A stretch of 19,440 bases of DNA. Origin: Comamonadaceae bacterium. Its GTDB lineage: Bacteria; Pseudomonadota; Gammaproteobacteria; Burkholderiales; Burkholderiaceae_C. Each line of letters opens with the position of its first letter. Position 1 is the first letter of the stretch. A model generated the notes under the pieces. It made no database searches, was not told the DNA's origin, and was given only the letters and a program-made list of their open reading frames with translations. A program made the translations under genes and the position numbers. The stretch covers positions 1 to 19,440 of the forward strand of contig CANHLD010000015.1 in NCBI GenBank assembly GCA_947461325.1, read 5' to 3'. Below are positions 1 through 7,988 of the stretch, piece after piece.

Positions 1-2
1 AG

Positions 3-161
3 TGGCAGACCAATATGCGCTTTGGATGCGTCATATTGCGCCACTATTTGAAGATAGAAAACGGGGATGTGTTCATGGCTCTGGGCCGTTACAACGGTGT
101 GCGTGGCCAGCGCACCTACCCGAATGCGGTGATGGCTGCGCAGCAACGCTGGCAACCATAA
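3..161 (+). CDS. Lytic transglycosylase, C-terminal end (partial)
   Basis: The last 52 codons and the TAA stop of a gene that begins before the window. The frame opens at base 3 and reads WQTNMRFGCVILRHYL, then GDVFMALGRYNG, then YPNAVMAAQQRW. This matches the end of a soluble lytic transglycosylase (SLT) catalytic domain: a helix with N..FG...L..YL, followed by the 'ALxxYNG' segment that corresponds to the AYNAG motif of the family. Such enzymes cleave the MurNAc-GlcNAc bond in periplasmic peptidoglycan with formation of an anhydro-sugar. The catalytic glutamate and any signal peptide would lie upstream and cannot be seen. The gene converges on grxD with 47 bases between the stops. The identification rests on a short tail, so the subfamily is open. 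Confidence 0.62.
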   Translation, partial: WQTNMRFGCVILRHYLKIENGDVFMALGRYNGVRGQRTYPNAVMAAQQRWQP

Positions 162-175
162 GCTGCTTTAAGGCG

Positions 176-202
176 AATAAAAATGAGGGCCTGTCAGAGC
201 CC
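176..202 (-). terminator. Probable terminator of the hemA-prfA-prmC-grxD operon
   Basis: Read on the minus strand just after the grxD stop, GGGC and GCCC arms (199-202 and 187-190) enclose about eight bases, with one further G-U pair possible. They are followed by a T-rich run (TCATTTTTATT). The stem is short but the T tract lies on the correct side for grxD only. In the plus direction there is no T run, so it would not serve the transglycosylase gene well. Confidence 0.45.
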
Positions 203-208
203 GCCGGG

Positions 209-526
209 TCAAGTGCCCAGTACCTTGGTGAGTTCGCCTGATTCGTACATCTCGGTCATGATGTCAGAGCCACCGATGAATTCACCTTTGACATACAACT
301 GGGGAATGGTCGGCCAGTTGCTGTATTCCTTGATGCCTTGGCGGATGTCGGCGTCGTCCAGTACGTTGATGGTGGTCAGCGTTTTGGTATCCACACCGCT
401 GGCTTTGAGCAACTGAATGGCTCTGCCGGAAAAACCGCACATAGGGAAATTGGCGTTGCCCTTCATGAACAGGACGACGTCGTTGTCTTTGACCAACTGG
501 TCGATACGTTGCTGAACATCACTCAT
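209..526 (-). CDS. grxD: Monothiol glutaredoxin, Grx4/GrxD family
   Basis: A 105-residue single-domain glutaredoxin, the usual length for bacterial GrxD. The active site is the monothiol CGFS motif (Cys30-Ser33), preceded by the glutathione-contacting Lys22. WPTIPQLY (71-78) supplies the cis-proline (Pro75), and GGSD (85-88) is the second glutathione-binding loop. Family knowledge: CGFS glutaredoxins bind a [2Fe-2S] cluster between two subunits with glutathione and pass clusters on, often with BolA partners, in the cytoplasm; they are poor disulfide reductases. The ATG is well placed behind AGGAG with a five-base spacer. It is the last gene of the hemA-prfA-prmC run, 37 bases after prmC, and is followed by a probable terminator. 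All signature residues are present. Confidence 0.95.
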   Translation of the reverse strand: MSDVQQRIDQLVKDNDVVLFMKGNANFPMCGFSGRAIQLLKASGVDTKTLTTINVLDDADIRQGIKEYSNWPTIPQLYVKGEFIGGSDIMTEMYESGELTKVLGT

Positions 527-563
527 AAAAACTCCTACATTGCAAAAATGCTCGATTGCCGGA

Positions 564-1415
564 TTATTTCACTTCCGCGCGTCTTCCCCCGCTGCAACGC
601 GCGATGCCCGCGAGATCATTACGGCTTTGCACCTCGGTAAAGCCGTTTTGCTGCAGCAATTCACAGACTGCCAACGCCTGATCGTAACCGTGCTCCAGCA
701 GCAGCCAGGCCTGCGGGTTCAGGTAATCCGCAGCCTTGCCGATGATGGTCTGCAAATCATCCAGGCCCTTTGGGCCACTGACCAGTGCGCTTTGCGGTTC
801 GTGCACCAGTGCGGGCAAATGCGGGTCGCCTTGGGCGATATAAGGCGGGTTGGCGACGATCACATCGAATGTGTTTTGCACTTGAGCGAGCCAATCGCTT
901 TGCGTGAACACCACGTCCAGCTGTAAAAGGCGGGCATTGGCCTGTGCAACTGCCAAGGCTTGGGTGCTTTGGTCTACCGCCTGCACTCTCCATGCAGGGC
1001 GCTTGTGTTTCAAAGCCAATGCAATCGCGCCGCTGCCGGTGCCCAGGTCTAACACCGAGGCTTGATCCAAACCCAGCGACAAGGCCCAATCAACCAAAGT
1101 TTCTGTGTCCGCGCGCGGCACCAGCACATCCGGCGTCACCTTCAAGTCGAGCCCGTGAAACGCCTGCCAGCCGGTGAGGTAGGCCAAAGGCGTGTTGTCC
1201 AGCAGGCGTACCAGCCCATATTGAAATTGCATCTGTTGATCGCTGGTCAGTTCAAGCGTGTCATTCAACAGCAACCAGGCGCGGTCGTGCAAAGAGCGTT
1301 GCATGACATGCAGCAACAAGGTTTGCGCCTCCAGCCCATCAATGTCCAGTGTTCGCGCATGGGCAAGCGCCTGGGAAATGTGATTCATCGGGTGGTGCAG
1401 ATGTTGGGTATTCAA
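564..1415 (-). CDS. prmC: Release factor glutamine methyltransferase PrmC (HemK)
   Basis: N5-glutamine methyltransferase that modifies the GGQ glutamine of RF1 and RF2 with S-adenosylmethionine. The protein has the helical N-terminal substrate domain, the LVPRADTE segment (98-105), the SAM loop DLGTGSG (123-129), an acidic residue at the end of the second strand (Asp148) and the catalytic NPPY tetrad (189-192) that holds the glutamine amide. Length 283 is normal. The chosen start is a TTG whose TG is shared with the prfA stop (TTGA, four-base overlap), which suggests translational coupling; GGAAG lies seven bases ahead. An ATG nine codons later (base 1388) would also give a normal N-terminus but has no visible ribosome binding site, so the exact start is uncertain. 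Its substrate, RF1, is encoded immediately upstream. Confidence 0.94.
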   Translation of the reverse strand: MNTQHLHHPMNHISQALAHARTLDIDGLEAQTLLLHVMQRSLHDRAWLLLNDTLELTSDQQMQFQYGLVRLLDNTPLAYLTGWQAFHGLDLKVTPDVLVPRADTETLVDWALSLGLDQASVLDLGTGSGAIALALKHKRPAWRVQAVDQSTQALAVAQANARLLQLDVVFTQSDWLAQVQNTFDVIVANPPYIAQGDPHLPALVHEPQSALVSGPKGLDDLQTIIGKAADYLNPQAWLLLEHGYDQALAVCELLQQNGFTEVQSRNDLAGIARCSGGRRAEVK

Positions 1416-2500
1416 TCCGCATCTTCCAAAGCAGCCAGTTGTTGCGCCGCTTCATAGGCTTGCAAAGCCTCGACCACATCGCTCAAATCGCCTTCCATGA
1501 TGGCCAGTAATTTGTACAAAGTCAGGTTGATGCGGTGATCGGTGAAGCGGCCTTGCGGGAAGTTGTAGGTGCGTATGCGGTCGCTGCGGTCGCCGCTGCC
1601 GATCAGGCTTTTGCGCTCGGCCGCGTCTTTGGCGGCGCGTTCGCTGCGGTCTTTTTCTTGGATGCGTGCGGTGAGCACGCGCAGTGCCTGCGCTTTGTTG
1701 CTGTGCTGACTGCGCCCGTCCTGGCATTCAGCCACGATGCCGGTGGGTAAATGCGTGATGCGCACGGCAGAGTCGGTTTTGTTGATGTGCTGACCACCGG
1801 CGCCGCTGGCGCGGAACGTGTCAATGCGCAAATCGGAGGGGTTGATTTTGATGGCTTCAGCCTCGTCCGGTTCAGCCAACACCGCCACGGTGCAAGCGCT
1901 GGTGTGAATGCGGCCCTGGGTTTCGGTGACCGGCACGCGTTGCACCCGGTGACCACCTGACTCAAACTTCAGACAACCGTAAACCCCGCTGCCTTCGATG
2001 CGCACCACCACTTCCTTGTAGCCGCCCAATTCACTAGGAGACTCGCTGACCACTTCCACCCGCCAACCGCGCTCAGCGCAAAAGCGCGTGTACATGCGTA
2101 GCAAATCACCCGCAAACAAAGTAGATTCATCGCCACCGGTCCCGGCGCGTATTTCCAGAAATGCGTTGCGTGTATCGTCCGGGTCTTTGGGCAGCAGCAT
2201 GCGTTGCAGTTGCGCCAACAGTGCTTCCGTTTGAACCGCCGCGCTGGCGATTTCTTCCTGCGCCATGGCTTGCACATCCGCGTCGCTGTCTTGCAACATG
2301 GATTGCGCGGCTTCGCTGTCTTGTGTCAATTGCAGCCAGCGTTGATAAGGCGTGACCAAAGCGGCCACTTCGGCGTGTTCGCGCGACAGCGCCAGAAACT
2401 GCGTCATGTCTTTCATGATGTCTTCGCGCGACAGTAAAAAGTCGAGCTCGGACAAGCGTTGCACATTGCGCTCGAGCTGAGCGCGTATAAACGGCTTCAT
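1412..2500 (-). CDS. prfA: Peptide chain release factor 1 (RF1)
   Basis: 362-residue class I release factor that reads UAA and UAG stop codons and triggers peptidyl-tRNA hydrolysis on the ribosome. The codon-reading tripeptide is PVT (190-192) in the context HRVQRVPVTETQGR, a PxT of the RF1 type and not the SPF of RF2. The hydrolysis motif GGQ is at 235-237 within SGAGGQHINKTDSAVR, and Gln237 is the residue PrmC methylates. The N-terminal coiled domain and the C-terminal domain are complete. It starts 17 bases after hemA. The only Shine-Dalgarno-like element is GAAGG ending ten bases before the ATG, with a pyrimidine-rich CACCCTCCCT between, so initiation may lean on coupling to hemA translation. 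The stop overlaps the prmC start. Confidence 0.97.
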   Translation of the reverse strand: MKPFIRAQLERNVQRLSELDFLLSREDIMKDMTQFLALSREHAEVAALVTPYQRWLQLTQDSEAAQSMLQDSDADVQAMAQEEIASAAVQTEALLAQLQRMLLPKDPDDTRNAFLEIRAGTGGDESTLFAGDLLRMYTRFCAERGWRVEVVSESPSELGGYKEVVVRIEGSGVYGCLKFESGGHRVQRVPVTETQGRIHTSACTVAVLAEPDEAEAIKINPSDLRIDTFRASGAGGQHINKTDSAVRITHLPTGIVAECQDGRSQHSNKAQALRVLTARIQEKDRSERAAKDAAERKSLIGSGDRSDRIRTYNFPQGRFTDHRINLTLYKLLAIMEGDLSDVVEALQAYEAAQQLAALEDAD

Positions 2501-2517
2501 AGGGAGGGTGCCTTCAG

Positions 2518-3777
2518 CTAACGGCCGGCGCGTAAAAAGAATTGCTCGATGGCATGGCGCGCGTGTTGCCTTGAATCCGCATCTTCAGCATGCAGCCCTG
2601 TCATGGCGCCGTGCAGCATTTTTTGGGTCAGGCTTTTGGCGAGGCTCTCGAGCACGTCTTCGACCGGCTCGCCTTTGGCAATCAATTTGTGGGCGCGGGC
2701 AAGTTCAGCGCTGCGCCAAGCCTCGGCCTGCTGATTGAGTTGCTGAATCAGCGGCACGTCCGAGCGCTGGTCCAGCCAGTGCACAAAACTTTGCACACCC
2801 GCATCAATGATGACCTCGGCTTCAGCCACTGCCGCCTGGCGGCTGGCCTGACCGGTTTGCACCACCTGCGACAAATCGTCAACCGTGTACAAATAGACGT
2901 CACGCAAAGACTTGACCTCGGGCTCGATGTCGCGCGGCACCGCCAAGTCCACCATGAACATGGGGCTGTTGCGGCGTTTTTTCAGCGCACGTTCCACCGC
3001 GCCCAATCCGATCAAGGGCAAGGTGCTGGCGGTGCAACTGATGACGGCATCGAATTCGTGCAAGCGGTCTGGCAGATCTGCCAATCGCATGACGTTTGCC
3101 TTGAGTTGTCGCGCCAGCAATTCGCCGCGCTCCATGGTGCGGTTGGCTACAGTCATGCCGCGCGGGGTTTTGGCAGCGAAATGCGTGGCGCAAAGTTCAA
3201 TCATCTCGCCGGCGCCGACAAACAGCACATTGATTTTGCTCAGGTCTTCAAACAGTTGTCCGGCCAGTCGCACGGAGGCCGCCGACATGCTGATGCTGTG
3301 CGCGCCGATTTCGGTGGTGCTGCGAACTTGTTTGGCGACGGCAAACGAGCGCTGGAACATCTGATGCAGGGTCGAGCCCAACGCGCCGACTTCACGTGCG
3401 ACTCGCACCGCGTCTTTCATTTGTCCCAATATTTGCGGTTCGCCCAGTACCATCGAGTCCAAGCCGCTGGCCACGCGAAACGCATGGCGGGCGGCTTGTT
3501 CATCCACCATGGTGTAGATGTGGCTGTGCAGGCTGTCGGTGCTGACGCCGCCGGACTCGGCCAACCAGGCCATGGTCTTGGGCATCAGGATTTCGTTGGA
3601 GGCGCAGTAAATCTCGGTGCGGTTGCAAGTAGAGAGAATGGCGGCTTCTGTATGGCTACCCAGCTTCTGACGAAAACCGTCCAACACCGGACCCATTTGC
3701 TCGACAGCAAATGCGAAGCGCCCCCGCAAATCAAGAGGTGCGGTGGTGTGATTGAGACCGAGAGCCCATACAGACAT
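2518..3777 (-). CDS. hemA: Glutamyl-tRNA reductase
   Basis: 419-residue NADPH-dependent enzyme that reduces glutamyl-tRNA(Glu) to glutamate-1-semialdehyde, the first committed step of C5-pathway heme synthesis. The N-terminal ALGLNHTTAP (5-14), the catalytic-cysteine motif STCNRTE (Cys51), the signature GLDSMVLGEPQILGQ (105-119) and the NADPH-binding loop VGAGEM (187-192) are all present. A dimerisation helix region forms the C-terminus, and length is standard. It heads the operon with prfA, prmC and grxD, an order common in Beta- and Gammaproteobacteria (hemA-prfA-prmC). No Shine-Dalgarno sequence precedes the ATG. A TATAAT box lies only seven bases upstream, which suggests a leaderless message. 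A small membrane protein gene starts divergently within about 25 bases. Confidence 0.97.
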   Translation of the reverse strand: MSVWALGLNHTTAPLDLRGRFAFAVEQMGPVLDGFRQKLGSHTEAAILSTCNRTEIYCASNEILMPKTMAWLAESGGVSTDSLHSHIYTMVDEQAARHAFRVASGLDSMVLGEPQILGQMKDAVRVAREVGALGSTLHQMFQRSFAVAKQVRSTTEIGAHSISMSAASVRLAGQLFEDLSKINVLFVGAGEMIELCATHFAAKTPRGMTVANRTMERGELLARQLKANVMRLADLPDRLHEFDAVISCTASTLPLIGLGAVERALKKRRNSPMFMVDLAVPRDIEPEVKSLRDVYLYTVDDLSQVVQTGQASRQAAVAEAEVIIDAGVQSFVHWLDQRSDVPLIQQLNQQAEAWRSAELARAHKLIAKGEPVEDVLESLAKSLTQKMLHGAMTGLHAEDADSRQHARHAIEQFFLRAGR

Positions 3778-3784
3778 GGTGCGG

Positions 3785-3813
3785 ATTATAAAATTTGAAT
3801 TTATGGATGTTAT
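3785..3813 (-). promoter_or_regulatory. Predicted sigma-70 promoter of hemA
   Basis: On the minus strand a perfect -10 hexamer TATAAT (3790-3785) is preceded after 17 bases by ATAACA (3813-3808), four of six matches to TTGACA. The expected start of transcription falls at 3778-3777, that is at or one base before the hemA ATG. The same AT-rich stretch holds TATAAA on the plus strand (3787-3792), which could serve the divergent small gene, although I see no good -35 for it. Confidence 0.5.
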
Positions 3814-4069
3814 GTCGCTTACGGTTCATTTGCTGAACTTTATCGCCCCGGCCTGTGCCGTGGCTGCCTGGATGGCCTTGGTCGCGCCTTTGCTGACCCG
3901 CACGCTGCCCGGTTGGCGTGCTTGGCGGCGCCAATTTCTTTTCAATAGCCTGATCGGAACATGCGTGCTGTTGTTGGGCTTGCTGTGGTTTGGCAATGAT
4001 GGCAAGGTCATCACATATGCGGCCCTGGTGCTGGCTTGCGCCACTTCTCAATGGTTGTTAACCCTTTGA
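3803..4069 (+). CDS. Small hypothetical membrane protein (88 aa)
   Basis: No function is recognised. The 88-residue product has a hydrophobic N-terminal segment (about 8-30, LNFIAPACAVAAWMALVAPL), a short arginine-rich loop (RTLPGWRAWRR), and two further hydrophobic stretches (about 44-56, and 66-86 ending ACATSQWLLTL). This suggests two or three membrane helices with a basic cytoplasmic loop. The divergent position beside hemA resembles an arrangement of small uncharacterised membrane proteins that I recall in Comamonadaceae. No clear ribosome binding site helps choose the start: ATG at 3803 is given, ATG at 3812 is equally possible, and upstream starts at 3776 (ATG) or 3752 (TTG) would overlap hemA. 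It may be the first gene of the run to ubiB, or stand alone, since an inverted repeat separates it from the next gene. Confidence 0.6.
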   Translation: MDVMSLTVHLLNFIAPACAVAAWMALVAPLLTRTLPGWRAWRRQFLFNSLIGTCVLLLGLLWFGNDGKVITYAALVLACATSQWLLTL

Positions 4070-4098
4070 GCTTAGTGCCTGAGGTCACTAGGTTAACA
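4056..4098. repeat. Nested inverted repeat between the small membrane gene and the oxidoreductase gene
   Basis: Outer arms TGTTAACC (4056-4063) and GGTTAACA (4091-4098) match perfectly. Inner arms TAGTG (4073-4077) and CACTA (4086-4090) also match perfectly and enclose eight bases in which CC and GG can pair. The right arms are contiguous; the left arms are separated by nine bases that hold the stop of the upstream gene. As RNA it would be a 13-bp stem with one large bulge. There is no T run, so it is not a standard terminator. It ends 14 bases before the ATG of the next gene and could be an operator, an attenuating structure or a processing site. Confidence 0.5.
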
Positions 4099-4112
4099 TT
4101 CGGACGATATTT

Positions 4113-7100
4113 ATGAATGCGCCAACCCCTTTAGACAAACTGATGCCCGCTGTCACCGACAGCCATCGTTTGCGGGAAATCCCCTACAACTACACCTCTT
4201 TTTCTGACCGAGAGATCGTGATCCGATTGCTCGGTGAGCAGGCCTGGACCATGCTCGAGAGCTTGCGGTACGAGCGCCGGACCGGGCGTTCCGCGCGCAT
4301 GCTGTTTGAGGTGCTTGGCGATATTTGGGTGGTGCAGCGCAACCCCTACTTGCAGGACGATTTGCTGGACAACCCGGCGCGCCGACGCTTACTGGTTGAG
4401 GCCTTGCGCCACCGTCTCAATGACGTGCAAATACGTCGACAGCAGCATTCTTTGGCAGACAGTGAGCGGGATGCGACCGTTGGTCGTTTGTTGGCCGCCG
4501 CGCAAATGGCGGTGGCGCAATTTGCTGCGCAGTTTGACCAAATCCAAAGTTTGCGAAAAAAATCCCAGAAAGTGTTGCGTAAATGCACCGCTCACGACAA
4601 TATCAAGTTCGATGCTATGAGCCGGGTGTCGCACGTGACCGATGCCACCGACTGGCGTGTCGAATACCCGTTTGTGGTGCTCACCCCCGACAGCGAAGCC
4701 GAAATGGCGCGTTTGGTCAAAGCCTGTATTGAATTGGGATTGACCATCGTGCCGCGCGGCGGCGGCACCGGCTACACCGGCGGCGCGATTCCTCTGACTT
4801 GGCAAAGCGTGGTCATCAATACCGAAAAACTCACCGCCATGCACGCCGTGGAAACGGTGGTTTTGCCAGGCTTGGTGCAAGCTACGCCCACGCTGTGGAC
4901 CGAAGCCGGTGTGGTTACTCAGCGAGTCGCAGATGCCGCCGAAGCCGCTGGTCTGGTGTTTGCGGTTGACCCGACCTCTGCTGAGGCGTCTTGCATAGGC
5001 GGCAACATCGCCATGAACGCGGGTGGTAAAAAAGCCGTGCTCTGGGGCACGGCGCTAGACAACCTGGCCAGTTGGCGCATGGTCACACCGGATGCGTTGT
5101 GGCTGGAAGTGGTGCGTATCGATCACAACCTCGGCAAGATTCACGATGCCGACATGGCCAGTTTCGAGTTGCGCTACTTTGAAGCCGACGGCGTCACGCC
5201 ATTGCGCACCGAGCGTCTGGATATTCCGGGTAGCAGTTTTCGCAAAGCAGGTCTGGGCAAAGACGTCACCGACAAATTTTTAAGCGGTCTGCCCGGTGTG
5301 CAAAAAGAAGGCTGCGACGGATTGATCACCAGTGCGCGCTGGATATTGCACCGCATGCCTGCGCACACGCGCACCGTGTGCTTGGAGTTTTTCGGCCCGG
5401 CACACCAGGCGGTGCCCAGCATCGTCGAGATCAAAGACTTTATGTTCGAGGTCGCCAAACAAACCGGTACCTTGCTGGCAGGTTTGGAGCATTTGGACAA
5501 CCGCTATTTGAAAGCCGTGGGTTACACCACCAAATCCAAGCGCGGCGGTTTGCCCAAAATGGTGTTGTTCGGCGATATCGCCGGTGACGATGCCGACGAT
5601 GTGGCGCGCGTCACCTCCGAGGTCGTGCGCTTGGCCAACGCCCGCAGTGGCGAGGGTTTCATCGCCATCAGTCCCGAGGCGCGCAAAAAATTCTGGCTGG
5701 ACCGCAAACGCACGGCCGCCATCAGCCGTCACACCAACGCGTTCAAGATCAACGAAGACGTGGTCATTCCGCTGCCGCGCATGGCCGAATACACCGACGG
5801 CATTGAGCGTATCAATATAGAGTTGTCGCTGCGTAACAAAATTGCTTTGTGTGATGCCTTGAGTGATTTGCTCGGCAACGGCCAACTGCCCATGGCGGCG
5901 GTGGACGATGAGCTTGACAGACCGTCGCCGGAGTTGCTGCAAGATCGGGTCGAGCAAGCGCTGGCCTTGATTGCCGGTGTGCGTGGCTTGTGGCAGTCGT
6001 GGTTAAGCGGCATTGACCAGTTTCAATTGCAATTGCAAAACCACGAATTGCGGGCCAGTTGGAAAACACAGCTCCGCGCTGAGCTTCACAACCTGTTCAG
6101 CGGCGCGGCGTTCGCACCTTTGCGCCGCGAGTTCGATAAAGTGCACCAGCAGGTGCTCAAGGGCCGGGTTTGGGCGGCGTTGCATATGCATGCCGGTGAC
6201 GGCAATGTGCACACCAACCTACCAGTGAACAGTGACGATTACGACATGCTGCAAACCGCGCATCAGGCGGTTGATCGCATCATGGCGCTGGCGCGTTCGC
6301 TAGACGGCGTGATCTCCGGCGAACACGGCATTGGCATCACCAAACTGGAATACCTCACGGACGCTGAATTGCAACCGTTTGCGGATTACAAAGCGCGCAT
6401 AGACCCGAACGGTCATTTCAACAAAGGCAAGTTGCTGCGTCAAACGACTGCCAAAGACGACATGCGCATGTCGGATTTGAGCCAAGCCTATACGCCGAGT
6501 TTCGGTTTGATGGGGCACGAGTCTTTGATCATGCAGCAGTCGGACATCGGTGCGATCTCCGACTCCATCAAAGACTGTTTGCGCTGCGGCAAATGCAAAC
6601 CGGTGTGCGCCACCCATGTGCCGCGCGCCAATTTGCTTTACAGCCCGCGCGACAAAATCTTGGCGACCTCCTTGTTGATCGAAGCGTTTTTGTACGAAGA
6701 GCAAACGCGTCGTGGCATCTCTGTCAAGCATTGGGAAGAATTTGAAGACGTGGCCGACCATTGCACGCTGTGCCACAAATGCGCGACACCGTGCCCGGTC
6801 AACATAGACTTCGGTGAAGTCAGTATGAACATGCGCAATCTGTTGCGCAAAATGGGCCAACAAAGTTTCCGGCCTGCGTCTGCGTTTCAGTCTTGGCTGG
6901 TCGGCACGGTCAATCCGCAAGCGATTCAATTCGGTCATCAACTCACACGCATGGGCATGCAAGCGCAACGCATTGCCAACGGTGTGTTCACGACTTTGGC
7001 ACGCAAACAAACCCGTCAACCGCCAGCGTCTATCGGAACGGCTGATATCAAGTCACAAGTGATTCATTTTGTGAATAAAAAAATGCCGGCAGGTTTACCT

Positions 7101-7985
7101 AAGAAAACCGCACGCGCCTTGCTTGACATTGAAGACCGCGATTACGTGCCCATCATCCGCAACCCGCAGACCACCAGCGCCGACGCTGAAGCCGTGTTTT
7201 ACTTCCCAGGTTGCGGCTCCGAGCGCTTATTCAGCCAAGTGGGTTTGGCTACGCAAGCCATGCTCTGGCACGCGGGCGTGCAAACCGTGTTGCCGCCTGG
7301 CTATTTGTGCTGCGGTTATCCGCAACGCGGCTCGGGTCAACAGGACAAGGCCGACAAGATAATCACCGATAACCGGGTGCTGTTTCACCGCGTCGCCAAC
7401 ACCTTGAACTATCTGGACATCAAAACCGTGGTGGTCAGTTGCGGCACCTGCTTTGATCAACTGCAAGCTTACGAGTTTGACAAAATTTTCCCTGGCTGCC
7501 GCATAGTCGATATCCACGAATATTTGCTTGGCAAAGGCATCACGCTGCCCGGTGGTCAGGCCTACCTGTACCACGACCCTTGCCACAGTCCGATGAAGCA
7601 GCAAGCGCCGATGAAAACCGTCAAAGCCTTGCTCGGCGAACAAGTGGTTGAGAGCAAACGCTGCTGCGGTGAAAGCGGTGGCTTGGCGTATTCGCGCCCC
7701 GATGTGTCCACGCAAATCCGTTTTCGCAAAGAACAAGAAATACTCGCGGGCGAGACCGAGTTGCGCGACAAGGGCTGGGTCGCTCCCAAAGACAATGTGA
7801 AAGTGCTGACCTCGTGCCCGAGTTGCCTCATTGGTTTGAACCGCTTTCAGGACGATTTGCAAAACGGTTTGCTCGAAGCCGATTACATCGTGGTTGAAAT
7901 GGCTAAAAAAATTCTGGGCGACAACTGGATGCCCGAGTATGTGCAACACGCCAACACTGGCGGCATTGAACGAGTATTGGTATAA
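4113..7985 (+). CDS. Large FAD / 4Fe-4S oxidoreductase (DUF3683-GlcD-GlcF-like fusion)
   Basis: A 1290-residue cytoplasmic or membrane-peripheral dehydrogenase. Domains in order: an N-terminal DUF3683 region (about 20-155, starting REIPYNYTSFSDRE); a PCMH-type FAD-binding domain with PRGGGTGYTGG (214-224); a FAD-oxidase C-terminal domain with HAGDGNVH (693-700) and SGEHGIG (735-741); a two-cluster ferredoxin domain with CLRCGKCKPVC (Cys822, 825, 828, 832) and CTLCHKCATPC (Cys884, 887, 890, 894); and two CCG cysteine-rich domains (Cys1034, 1066/1067, 1110/1113; Cys1157, 1184/1185, 1235/1238). In related families GlcD oxidises D-2-hydroxyacids and GlcF carries electrons to the quinone pool. Here both are on one chain, as in glycolate or D-lactate dehydrogenases. 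The substrate is not determinable from sequence. No signal peptide or membrane helix is seen. All cluster ligands are intact. The next gene starts three bases after its stop, and ubiquinone genes follow. Confidence 0.9.
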   Translation: MNAPTPLDKLMPAVTDSHRLREIPYNYTSFSDREIVIRLLGEQAWTMLESLRYERRTGRSARMLFEVLGDIWVVQRNPYLQDDLLDNPARRRLLVEALRHRLNDVQIRRQQHSLADSERDATVGRLLAAAQMAVAQFAAQFDQIQSLRKKSQKVLRKCTAHDNIKFDAMSRVSHVTDATDWRVEYPFVVLTPDSEAEMARLVKACIELGLTIVPRGGGTGYTGGAIPLTWQSVVINTEKLTAMHAVETVVLPGLVQATPTLWTEAGVVTQRVADAAEAAGLVFAVDPTSAEASCIGGNIAMNAGGKKAVLWGTALDNLASWRMVTPDALWLEVVRIDHNLGKIHDADMASFELRYFEADGVTPLRTERLDIPGSSFRKAGLGKDVTDKFLSGLPGVQKEGCDGLITSARWILHRMPAHTRTVCLEFFGPAHQAVPSIVEIKDFMFEVAKQTGTLLAGLEHLDNRYLKAVGYTTKSKRGGLPKMVLFGDIAGDDADDVARVTSEVVRLANARSGEGFIAISPEARKKFWLDRKRTAAISRHTNAFKINEDVVIPLPRMAEYTDGIERINIELSLRNKIALCDALSDLLGNGQLPMAAVDDELDRPSPELLQDRVEQALALIAGVRGLWQSWLSGIDQFQLQLQNHELRASWKTQLRAELHNLFSGAAFAPLRREFDKVHQQVLKGRVWAALHMHAGDGNVHTNLPVNSDDYDMLQTAHQAVDRIMALARSLDGVISGEHGIGITKLEYLTDAELQPFADYKARIDPNGHFNKGKLLRQTTAKDDMRMSDLSQAYTPSFGLMGHESLIMQQSDIGAISDSIKDCLRCGKCKPVCATHVPRANLLYSPRDKILATSLLIEAFLYEEQTRRGISVKHWEEFEDVADHCTLCHKCATPCPVNIDFGEVSMNMRNLLRKMGQQSFRPASAFQSWLVGTVNPQAIQFGHQLTRMGMQAQRIANGVFTTLARKQTRQPPASIGTADIKSQVIHFVNKKMPAGLPKKTARALLDIEDRDYVPIIRNPQTTSADAEAVFYFPGCGSERLFSQVGLATQAMLWHAGVQTVLPPGYLCCGYPQRGSGQQDKADKIITDNRVLFHRVANTLNYLDIKTVVVSCGTCFDQLQAYEFDKIFPGCRIVDIHEYLLGKGITLPGGQAYLYHDPCHSPMKQQAPMKTVKALLGEQVVESKRCCGESGGLAYSRPDVSTQIRFRKEQEILAGETELRDKGWVAPKDNVKVLTSCPSCLIGLNRFQDDLQNGLLEADYIVVEMAKKILGDNWMPEYVQHANTGGIERVLV

Positions 7986-7988
7986 ATC

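Noticed and set aside
187..202. Bidirectional terminator serving also the transglycosylase gene
   Set aside because: A T run is present only on the minus strand, so the signal suits grxD alone.
2590..3798. Open frame of about 400 codons on the plus strand, antisense to hemA
   Set aside because: It mirrors hemA, whose motifs are complete. The translation is rich in His, Gln, Gly and Arg without domain features, the usual result of reading a GC-rich gene backwards.
5280..7019. Two long minus-strand open frames (5280-5957 and 6300-7019) inside the oxidoreductase gene
   Set aside because: They are antisense shadows of the FAD-oxidase and ferredoxin domains, whose catalytic and cluster residues are on the plus strand; composition is typical of reversed coding sequence.
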